A stretch of DNA of 64,000 nucleotides from Mycobacterium sp. 852002-51971_SCH5477799-a (lineage in GTDB: Bacteria > Actinomycetota > Actinomycetes > Mycobacteriales > Mycobacteriaceae). The stretch is from the NCBI RefSeq assembly GCF_001667145.1, contig NZ_LZIF01000111.1, positions 38,863 through 102,862 of the forward strand, written 5' to 3'. The notes under the pieces were generated by a model. The model was not told the DNA's origin and did no database searches. It saw only the letters and a list, made by a program, of their open reading frames with translations. The translations under genes and the position numbers were made by a program. This document shows, piece by piece, positions 58,297 through 64,000 of the stretch; the stretch's first letter is position 1; every line of letters begins with the position of its first letter.

Positions 58297-60045
58297 GTGA
58301 TCACCCGGATGTCCCAGCTGTTTTTGCGCACCCTGCGCGACGATCCCGCCGACGCCGAAGTCGCCAGCCACAAGCTGTTGATCCGGGCCGGCTACGTCCG
58401 GCCCATCGCGCCCGGGCTGTACAGCTGGCTGCCGCTGGGACTGCGGGTGCTGCGCCGAATCGAGCGCATCGTCCGCGACGAGATGAACGCCATTGGCGGG
58501 CAAGAGATCTTGTTCCCCGCCCTGCTGCCGCGCGCACCGTATGAAACGACGAACCGGTGGACCGAGTACGGCGACTCGGTGTTTCGGCTGCAGGACCGCC
58601 GCGGCAACGACTACCTGCTGGGCCCCACCCATGAAGAACTGTTCACGCTGACCGTCAAGGGCGAATACAGCTCCTACAAAGACTTTCCGGTCCTGCTGTA
58701 TCAGATCCAGAACAAATATCGTGACGAGGCGCGACCGCGGGCCGGCATCCTGCGGGTGCGCGAGTTCCTGATGAAGGACTCCTACTCGTTCGACATCGAC
58801 GACGCCGGACTCAAGGCCGCCTACCACGCGCATCGCGAGGCCTATCAGCGCATCTTCTCGCGCCTGCAGGTGCGCTACGTCATCGTCTCCGCCGTCTCGG
58901 GCGCCATGGGCGGCAGCGCCTCGGAGGAATTCCTTGCCGAGAGCGCGGTCGGTGAGGACACCTTCGTGCGGTGCCTGGAATCCGGTTATGCGGCCAACGT
59001 CGAGGCCGTCGTCACCGCCCGCCCAGAGGCGCAGCCGATCGATGGGCTGCCCGAGGCGGTAGTCCACGACACCGGCGACACCCCCACCATCGCCACCCTG
59101 GTGGACTGGGCCAACCAGGCGGACCTGGGCCGCCCCGTCACCGCGGCCGACACGTTGAAGAACGTCCTGCTCAAGGTCCGCCAGCCCGGCGGGGAGTGGG
59201 AGCTGCTGGCCATCGGGGTGCCGGGGGACCGCGAGGTCGACGACAAGAGGCTGGGCGCGGCGCTGGAACCGGCCGAATACGCGCTGCTCGACGACGCCGA
59301 CTTCGCCAAATACCCCTTCCTGGTGAAGGGCTACATCGGACCGAAAGCGTTGCAGGGCAACGGTGTTCGTTATCTCGTCGACCCGCGGGTGGTGGACGGC
59401 ACCAGCTGGATCACCGGGGCCGACGAGCCCGGACGGCACGTCGTCGGACTGGTCGCCGGCCGGGACTTCACCGCCGACGGCACCATCGAGGCCGCCGAGG
59501 TGCGCGACGGCGACCCCTCCCCGGACGGCGGGGGCCCGCTGGTCTCCGCACGCGGTATCGAGGTCGCCCACATCTTTCAGCTCGGCCGCAAGTACACCGA
59601 CGCGTTCACCGCCGACGTGCTCGGTGAGGACGGCAAGCCGGTGCGCCTGACCATGGGCTCCTACGGCCTCGGGGTGTCGCGGATGGTCGCCGTCATCGCC
59701 GAGCAACACCACGACGAGCTGGGCCTGCGCTGGCCGGCGGCGGTCGCGCCCTTCGACGTCCATCTGGTGATCGCCAACAAGGACGCGCAGGCCCGCACCG
59801 GAGCCACCAACCTGGCCGACGAGCTGGACCGGCTGGGCGTCGAAGTGCTGCTCGATGACCGTCAGGCCTCGCCCGGGGTGAAGTTCAAGGACGCCGAACT
59901 GCTCGGCGTGCCGTGGATCGTCGTGGTGGGGCGGGGCTGGGCGGACGGCGTGGTGGAACTGCGCGACCGCTTCGGCGGCCAAACCCGCGAACTCGCGGCC
60001 GGCCCCTCGCTGGCCAGCGACATCGCGGCGGCGCTGAGCCGCTAG
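58297..60045 (+). CDS. proS: Prolyl-tRNA synthetase
   Basis: Charges tRNA-Pro. The 582-residue bacterial-type enzyme has class II motifs: motif 1 in APGLYSWLPLGLRVLRRIE, motif 2 RDEARPRAGILRVREFLMKD and motif 3 LTMGSYGLGVSRMV. The inserted editing domain lies between motifs 2 and 3 (about 225-400, with VKGYIGPKAL and YLVDPRVVDG). An anticodon-binding domain (FDVHLVIANKD...LLDDRQASPGVKFKDAELLG) closes it. The GTG start gives MITRMSQLFLRTLRDD as in M. tuberculosis. Overlaps the convergent ferritin-like gene by four bases. Confidence 0.95.
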   Translation: MITRMSQLFLRTLRDDPADAEVASHKLLIRAGYVRPIAPGLYSWLPLGLRVLRRIERIVRDEMNAIGGQEILFPALLPRAPYETTNRWTEYGDSVFRLQDRRGNDYLLGPTHEELFTLTVKGEYSSYKDFPVLLYQIQNKYRDEARPRAGILRVREFLMKDSYSFDIDDAGLKAAYHAHREAYQRIFSRLQVRYVIVSAVSGAMGGSASEEFLAESAVGEDTFVRCLESGYAANVEAVVTARPEAQPIDGLPEAVVHDTGDTPTIATLVDWANQADLGRPVTAADTLKNVLLKVRQPGGEWELLAIGVPGDREVDDKRLGAALEPAEYALLDDADFAKYPFLVKGYIGPKALQGNGVRYLVDPRVVDGTSWITGADEPGRHVVGLVAGRDFTADGTIEAAEVRDGDPSPDGGGPLVSARGIEVAHIFQLGRKYTDAFTADVLGEDGKPVRLTMGSYGLGVSRMVAVIAEQHHDELGLRWPAAVAPFDVHLVIANKDAQARTGATNLADELDRLGVEVLLDDRQASPGVKFKDAELLGVPWIVVVGRGWADGVVELRDRFGGQTRELAAGPSLASDIAAALSR

Positions 60046-60488
60046 TCGTTTCCGCCGGGAAAGCTCGTCGTGATGGGCCAGGCGCCCAGCACGCGGCTCC
60101 ACCGCGCGCCCATCACCGCGCTCTGGACCAGGGCGGTCGCCGCGAACGCGCGATCCGCGCCGGTCTCCGCGTGCTCGGCGACCACGCGCCACGCGCCCGC
60201 GCCGTCGTTCTCCATCCGTGCCGCCAGCCGCGCGGCGTCGGCCGGACCGCCGACCACCATCGGCAGCTGGTAGCCGGCCGCCGCGACCGGAGCGGTCACC
60301 TTGCGGGCGTTCAGTATGGCGATGACGTCGTCGCGGCGCTGGCGGTGCTGCGCGAGCGCCTCCACCACCATGTCGTTCACGCTCGGCGGCGACAGCGCGG
60401 ACACGATGCCGTAGCCGTAGATCGTCGAATGCTCGATGGCCAGCGCGTCGCACAGCGCCGTGTTGTCGGCGTCCTTGCCGGAGGTCAT
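60042..60488 (-). CDS. Ferritin-like-domain protein, DUF4439 (Rv2844-like)
   Basis: A 148-residue all-helical protein: DNTALCDALAIEHSTIYGYGIVSA, a long middle helix with LAQHRQRRDDVIAIL and FAATALVQSAVMGARW. The Glu/His pattern (EHSTIYG, QHRQRRDD) recalls the four-helix ferritin-like fold, but a full di-iron site is not evident. The orthologue in M. tuberculosis occupies the same position opposite to its neighbours. Function unknown. ATGA overlap with the upstream lipoprotein gene suggests they work together. Confidence 0.77.
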   Translation of the reverse strand: MTSGKDADNTALCDALAIEHSTIYGYGIVSALSPPSVNDMVVEALAQHRQRRDDVIAILNARKVTAPVAAAGYQLPMVVGGPADAARLAARMENDGAGAWRVVAEHAETGADRAFAATALVQSAVMGARWSRVLGAWPITTSFPGGND

Positions 60489-61015
60489 ATCGACGGACCC
60501 CCGGGGACCAGCGCAACCGTGTACGACGCCGTGCAAGAGGCGGCGATCGAGGCGAGCAGTCCGGCCCGGTAGCCGGATTCGGTGCCCACCAGGCGACTCG
60601 CACTGTCGGCCGAGGCGCGCAACGCGTCGATCACGTCGGACACCGGCGGCGGGGGAGGGGGCGGCCCGGGCGGCGCGGCCTGGCTCGGGCTGGGCGTTTC
60701 GCTCGAGGACGATGTGGCCAGCTTGCCGGCCACGCGCGAGATCTCCGCCGACAACGCGCGGGCATGTGCGCCGCGCTGGCTGGCCACCACCCCCAGCGCG
60801 GCGGCGACCTGTGGCGGGTTCCCGACGGCCGCGGCGGCGGCACCCGCCAGCGCGCTGTCGTGCCGGGCCTGATCGAGCGGCCCCAGCAGTTGCTCGACGG
60901 GCGGGGGCTTGGGAGCGGGCTTGCCGCACGCGCTCACCACCGCCCCGAGCGCAGCCAACGCCGCACCGCCGGCGAGGACATCTCGTCTGTTGAGGAACGG
61001 AACTGCGCTAGGCAC
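60485..61015 (-). CDS. Putative lipoprotein with twin-arginine-like signal (Rv2843-like)
   Basis: A 176-residue protein starting MPSAVPFLNRRDVLAGGAALAALGAVVSACG: an RR pair before a hydrophobic stretch and a lipobox-like VVSAC, suggesting export and lipid anchoring. The mature part is Ala-rich helical, with a Pro-rich linker (a run of P/G around residue 115-125) that splits it in two. The second half resembles DUF4439 helices in the adjacent gene. GTG start at 61015. Function unknown. Confidence 0.72.
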   Translation of the reverse strand: MPSAVPFLNRRDVLAGGAALAALGAVVSACGKPAPKPPPVEQLLGPLDQARHDSALAGAAAAAVGNPPQVAAALGVVASQRGAHARALSAEISRVAGKLATSSSSETPSPSQAAPPGPPPPPPPVSDVIDALRASADSASRLVGTESGYRAGLLASIAASCTASYTVALVPGGPSI

Positions 61016-61242
61016 AAGGACATCCTGCCATCGGGGCGAAGGCGGGCAAGATGCCAGGACGCGATCCCGCCGTCAACCTCGAATCCTGGCGTATCGTGGA
61101 TAGCTGGTTCTCGCAGAGGGCAGCCACTGACAGCAACGTCGGCATGGATGCTCCGCCGCGGGGACGCCGGAAGTCGCCTGCGAAGCCATCGGGGCGCCGA
61201 CATCCGCCAGATGACCGGACAACTCAAGATGAGGAGCTCGCC

Positions 61243-61776
61243 GTGACCACCGGGCTACCGTCGCAGACGCAGGTGATCGAGCTACTCGATGGAGAGTTTG
61301 CGCGCGCCGGCTTCGACATCGAAGACGTGGTCATCGACACCCGCACCCGCCCACCGCGAATCATGGTGATCGCCGACAGCGACGACGGCCTCGATCTGGA
61401 CACGGCAGCCACGCTGTCCCGCTCGGCATCGGCACTGCTCGACGGCCTGGACACCATTTCCGGCCACTACGTGCTCGAGGTCTCCTCGCCCGGCGTGGAC
61501 CGCCCGCTGACCAGCGAAAAACACTTCCGTCGGGCCCGCGGCCGCAAGGTCGACGTCGTCCTGGCGGACGGATCGACGCTGACCGGCCGCGTCGGTGCGA
61601 CAACCGACGGCGCGGTCGCACTGGTAATCCGCGCCGGCCGGGACTGGACGGTGCGCGAGATCCCGCTCGGCGATATCGCGAAAGCTGTTGTCCAGGTGGA
61701 GTTTTCGCCTCCTCACCAAGCGGAGCTGGAACTGGCGAGTATGGGTCAGGCCCGCAGGACGGAGACCGGAGCATGA
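61243..61776 (+). CDS. rimP: Ribosome maturation factor RimP
   Basis: Assists 30S subunit assembly. The 177-residue protein has the RimP two-domain layout: QVIELLDGEFARAGFDIEDVVID, LDLDTAATLSRSASALLDG, then the signature YVLEVSSPGVDRPLTSEKHFRRARGRKV and the C-terminal SH3-like barrel (EIPLGDIAKAVVQVEF). GTG at 61243 with GATGAGGAG upstream is preferred over a longer frame from 61051. The stop overlaps nusA by ATGA. Confidence 0.93.
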   Translation: MTTGLPSQTQVIELLDGEFARAGFDIEDVVIDTRTRPPRIMVIADSDDGLDLDTAATLSRSASALLDGLDTISGHYVLEVSSPGVDRPLTSEKHFRRARGRKVDVVLADGSTLTGRVGATTDGAVALVIRAGRDWTVREIPLGDIAKAVVQVEFSPPHQAELELASMGQARRTETGA

Positions 61777-62828
61777 ACATCGACATGGCCGCGCTGCACG
61801 CCATCGAGGTGGATCGGGGCATCTCGGTCAACGAGCTGCTCGAGACGATCAAGTCGGCGCTGCTCACCGCCTACCGGCACACCGAAGGCCACCAGAACGA
61901 CGCGCGGATCGAAATCGACCGCAAGACCGGTGTCGTCCGGGTGATGGCCCGGGAGACCGACGAAGACGGCAACGTCATCAGTGAGTGGGACGACACCCCC
62001 GAGGGTTTCGGGCGCATCGCCGCCACCACCGCCCGCCAGGTCATGCTCCAGCGCTTCCGCGACGCCGAAAACGAGCGGACCTACGGCGAGTTCTCCACCC
62101 GGGAGGGGGAGATCGTCGCGGGCGTCATCCAGCGTGACAGCCGGGCCAACGCCCGCGGCCTGGTCGTGGTCCGGATGGGCACCGAGACGAAGGCCTCCGA
62201 GGGCGTGATCCCGGCGGCCGAGCAGGTTCCCGGCGAAAGCTACGAGCACGGCAACCGCGTGCGGTGCTACGTGATCGGGGTGACCCGCGGGGCCCGGGAG
62301 CCGATGATCACCCTGTCGCGGACCCACCCGAACCTGGTCCGCAAGTTGTTCTCGCTGGAAGTCCCCGAGATCGCCGACGAATCGGTGGAGATCGTCGCCG
62401 TGGCGCGGGAGGCCGGCCATCGCTCCAAGATCGCGGTGAAGTCCAACCTTCCCGGCCTGAACGCCAAAGGCGCCTGCATCGGCCCGATGGGGCAGCGGGT
62501 CCGCAACGTGATGAGCGAACTGTCCGGCGAGAAGATCGACATCATCGACTACGACGACGATCCGGCGCGCTTCGTCGCCAACGCGCTGTCGCCGGCGAAG
62601 GTGGTGTCGGTGTCGATCATCGACCAGGCTGCCCGCGCCGCCCGCGTGGTGGTACCCGATTTTCAGCTGTCGCTGGCCATCGGCAAGGAGGGCCAGAACG
62701 CGCGCCTGGCGGCCCGGCTGACCGGCTGGCGCATCGACATACGCGGGGACTCGCCCGGCGGTTCCGGAGGTCATTCGGAGAGCCAGTCCGAACACGGCGC
62801 CACCCACGGAATGGCCCACGACCGCTAG
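61773..62828 (+). CDS. nusA: Transcription elongation/termination factor NusA
   Basis: Binds RNA polymerase and nascent RNA, modulating pausing, termination and rRNA antitermination. The 351-residue protein has the N-terminal RNAP-binding domain (MNIDMAALHAIEVDRGIS), an S1 domain (GEIVAGVIQRDSRANARGLVVV...), and two KH domains (VAREAGHRSKIAV, GACIGPMGQRVRNVMSEL, QLSLAIGKEGQNARLAARLTGW). The acidic repeats of E. coli NusA are absent, as in Actinobacteria. Ends in a His/Ser/Gly-rich tail. Confidence 0.95.
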   Translation: MNIDMAALHAIEVDRGISVNELLETIKSALLTAYRHTEGHQNDARIEIDRKTGVVRVMARETDEDGNVISEWDDTPEGFGRIAATTARQVMLQRFRDAENERTYGEFSTREGEIVAGVIQRDSRANARGLVVVRMGTETKASEGVIPAAEQVPGESYEHGNRVRCYVIGVTRGAREPMITLSRTHPNLVRKLFSLEVPEIADESVEIVAVAREAGHRSKIAVKSNLPGLNAKGACIGPMGQRVRNVMSELSGEKIDIIDYDDDPARFVANALSPAKVVSVSIIDQAARAARVVVPDFQLSLAIGKEGQNARLAARLTGWRIDIRGDSPGGSGGHSESQSEHGATHGMAHDR

Positions 62829-62888
62829 CGGCCCGGCGGGCCGCGGCCGCGCACCCTCGGGCGGTTCTGACCATCGATTCGGTGACGC

Positions 62889-62894
62889 TAGACT
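62889..62894 (+). promoter_or_regulatory. Candidate -10 for leaderless ylxR
   Basis: TAGACT lies five bases before the GTG at 62900; no ribosome site is visible, hinting at an internal promoter in the operon. Confidence 0.4.
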
Positions 62895-62899
62895 GAGCC

Positions 62900-63259
62900 G
62901 TGATCCAGCGCGAACCTTCGGCCTTGGCGCACCGTCATGCGGGTGGACCCGTACGGACGTGTGTCGGGTGCCGAAAGCGAGAGCTGGCCGTCGAGCTGCT
63001 TCGAGTGGTGGCTGTGCCGAACGGGAACGGTGACTTCGCCGTGATCGTTGACACAGGCAAGAGCCTGCCGGGGCGGGGTGCATGGCTGCATCCCGAGCCG
63101 CAGTGCGCGCAACAGGCGATCCGGCGGCGGGCTTTCACCAAAGCGCTGCGCATCACCGGTTCACCGGATACATCCGCGGTGGTCGAGCACATAGAGTTCC
63201 TCTGTGCGCCCGATCGCCCGGCAACAGAACAGGTAGCAAAGAACATGAGCACACCGTGA
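62900..63259 (+). CDS. ylxR: YlxR-family (DUF448) RNA-binding protein
   Basis: A 119-residue basic protein between nusA and infB, the universal position of YlxR. Signature: PVRTCVGCRKRELAVELLRVV, then SLPGRGAWLHPEPQCAQQAIRRRAFTKALR (GRGAW motif). YlxR proteins bind RNA or nucleoprotein and regulate RNase P or transcription in some bacteria. GTG start, with a possible internal leaderless promoter. Confidence 0.9.
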   Translation: MIQREPSALAHRHAGGPVRTCVGCRKRELAVELLRVVAVPNGNGDFAVIVDTGKSLPGRGAWLHPEPQCAQQAIRRRAFTKALRITGSPDTSAVVEHIEFLCAPDRPATEQVAKNMSTP

Positions 63260-63344
63260 AGTCCCGATGACTCGCATTCCTATGCGTTACAGCTAATTCC
63301 CGAGGCGCGGCCCCACGACTGTCGCCTCATAGACAGGAGATGTA

Positions 63345-64000
63345 GTGGCAGGTAAGGCCCGCGTACACGAGTTGGCTAAGGAACTCGGTGTCACCAGCAA
63401 GGAAGTCCTCGCCCGACTGAATGATCAGGGCGAATTCGTTAAATCCGCATCGTCGACGGTAGAAGCCCCGGTGGCTCGCCGGCTGCGCGAATCCTTCGGC
63501 GGCGGCAAGGCCGCCGAGAAGGCCCCCGCGAAAGCCTCCGCACAAGGGGCGGCCAAGGCGGCCGCCGCCAAGGCGCCCGACAACTCGCTCGACAAGGCCC
63601 TCGACAACGCCATCGGCAGCGCGGTCGGCAACGGCGAAGCGACGGCGACGCCCGCCGCCCCTTCGGCCTCGGCCGGGGCGCCCGCCGAGGCACCGGCCCG
63701 ACCGGGCCCGGCTCCCGTCCGGCCGTCCGCGCCGTCTCCGGGGCAGCCGAAACCGCCCGCGCCCGGGCAGCCACCCGGCCAGGCGCCGCGCCCGGGTATG
63801 ACGCCGAGTCCGCGACCGGGCCCGATGCCCAAGCCCCGCGCCCCGCGCGTCGGCAACAACCCGTTCTCGTCGGCGCAACCCGTCGACCGGCCCATCCCGC
63901 GCCCGCAGGCGCCCCGTCCAGGAGCGCCCCGGCCGGGCGCGCCGCGGCCCGGCGGCGCTTCCCCGGGCAACATGCCGCCCCGCCCCGCCGGTGCTGGCGG
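63345..64000 (+). CDS. infB: Translation initiation factor IF-2, 3' partial
   Basis: The N-terminal 218 residues of IF-2 are inside the window; the GTPase core lies beyond it. It begins (GTG) MAGKARVHELAKELGVTSKEV...LNDQGEFVKSASSTVE, the IF2N helix domain, then a long low-complexity stretch rich in Pro, Ala, Gly and Arg (PRPGPMPKPRAPRVGNNPF), as in mycobacterial IF-2. An ACAGGAGATGTA ribosome site precedes it. Confidence 0.93.
   Translation, partial: MAGKARVHELAKELGVTSKEVLARLNDQGEFVKSASSTVEAPVARRLRESFGGGKAAEKAPAKASAQGAAKAAAAKAPDNSLDKALDNAIGSAVGNGEATATPAAPSASAGAPAEAPARPGPAPVRPSAPSPGQPKPPAPGQPPGQAPRPGMTPSPRPGPMPKPRAPRVGNNPFSSAQPVDRPIPRPQAPRPGAPRPGAPRPGGASPGNMPPRPAGAG

Noticed and set aside
58282..60603. 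A 773-codon open frame antisense to proS and its neighbour
   Set aside because: It lies opposite a well-conserved prolyl-tRNA synthetase and has the Arg/Gly/Val/His-rich composition expected of a shadow frame in high-GC DNA.
1..64000. tRNA or rRNA genes, insertion sequences or prophage
   Set aside because: No transposase, integrase, terminal inverted repeats or RNA gene signatures were noticed; the hydrogenase island has no mobile-element remnants at its edges that I can see.

Overview
The window is chromosomal DNA from a high-GC actinobacterium, almost certainly a Mycobacterium. From about 4.6 kb to the right end, the gene order, read in the opposite sense, follows the Mycobacterium tuberculosis interval Rv2884 to Rv2839c: response regulator, pyrH, frr, cdsA, rlmN, an MPT53-like thioredoxin, dxr, rip1, ispG, a penicillin-binding lipoprotein, map, glnA4, aldC, nicT, mtr, mqo, the magnesium-chelatase-like gene, cobO, cobB, cysG, efpA, proS, rimP, nusA and infB. 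A PPE protein, mycothione reductase, EfpA and an MPT63-family antigen support the genus. I compared proteins from memory, so the species is left open.

Left part (1-6 kb): the 3' end of a cytochrome b561/molybdopterin oxidoreductase fusion, a small Cys-rich protein, a short-chain dehydrogenase, a secreted MPT63-like protein, an acyltransferase, an orphan OmpR-type regulator and a CsbD-like stress protein. From 6 to 21 kb lies housekeeping and envelope biology: UMP kinase, ribosome recycling, CDP-diacylglycerol synthesis, RlmN, extracytoplasmic thiol redox, two MEP isoprenoid enzymes flanking the Rip1 site-2 protease, a class B penicillin-binding lipoprotein, methionine aminopeptidase and cobyric acid synthase. 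At 21.9-26.2 kb, glnA4, a glutamine-amidotransferase-like hydrolase, an aldehyde dehydrogenase and a dehydrogenase form a tight operon resembling the gamma-glutamylation route for polyamines or ethanolamine.

The accessory core is 27.7-46.6 kb. It holds a group 1h (high-affinity, H2-scavenging) [NiFe] hydrogenase system: nickel importer NicT, HypA and HypB, small and large subunits, the HhyE iron-sulfur protein, three actinobacterial proteins of unknown function, a 39-residue membrane peptide, a maturation protease, two stand-alone HypC, HypF, a SIS-HypC fusion, a second SIS protein, HypE, HypD, a DUF6390-like protein and a phosphodiesterase. All lie on the minus strand, many joined by 4-base start/stop overlaps. 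A consensus-like promoter with an imperfect DosR-like box precedes the small subunit. A Fur-family gene diverges from nicT, with a perfect palindrome between them, suggesting nickel control. A PPE gene and a secreted orphan lie just left of the cluster.

Right part (46.6-64 kb): mycothiol redox (mtr), malate:quinone oxidoreductase, late and early corrin genes (chelatase-like, cobO, cobB, cysG), the EfpA efflux pump, proline-tRNA ligase, two orphan membrane-associated proteins, and the rimP-nusA-ylxR-infB translation/transcription operon, cut by the window edge. Between cobB and cysG is a perfect 55-bp tandem repeat; degenerate relatives sit before proS and at the start of the amidotransferase gene. 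Many genes have a TAnnnT hexamer about six bases before the start codon, the signature of leaderless transcription.
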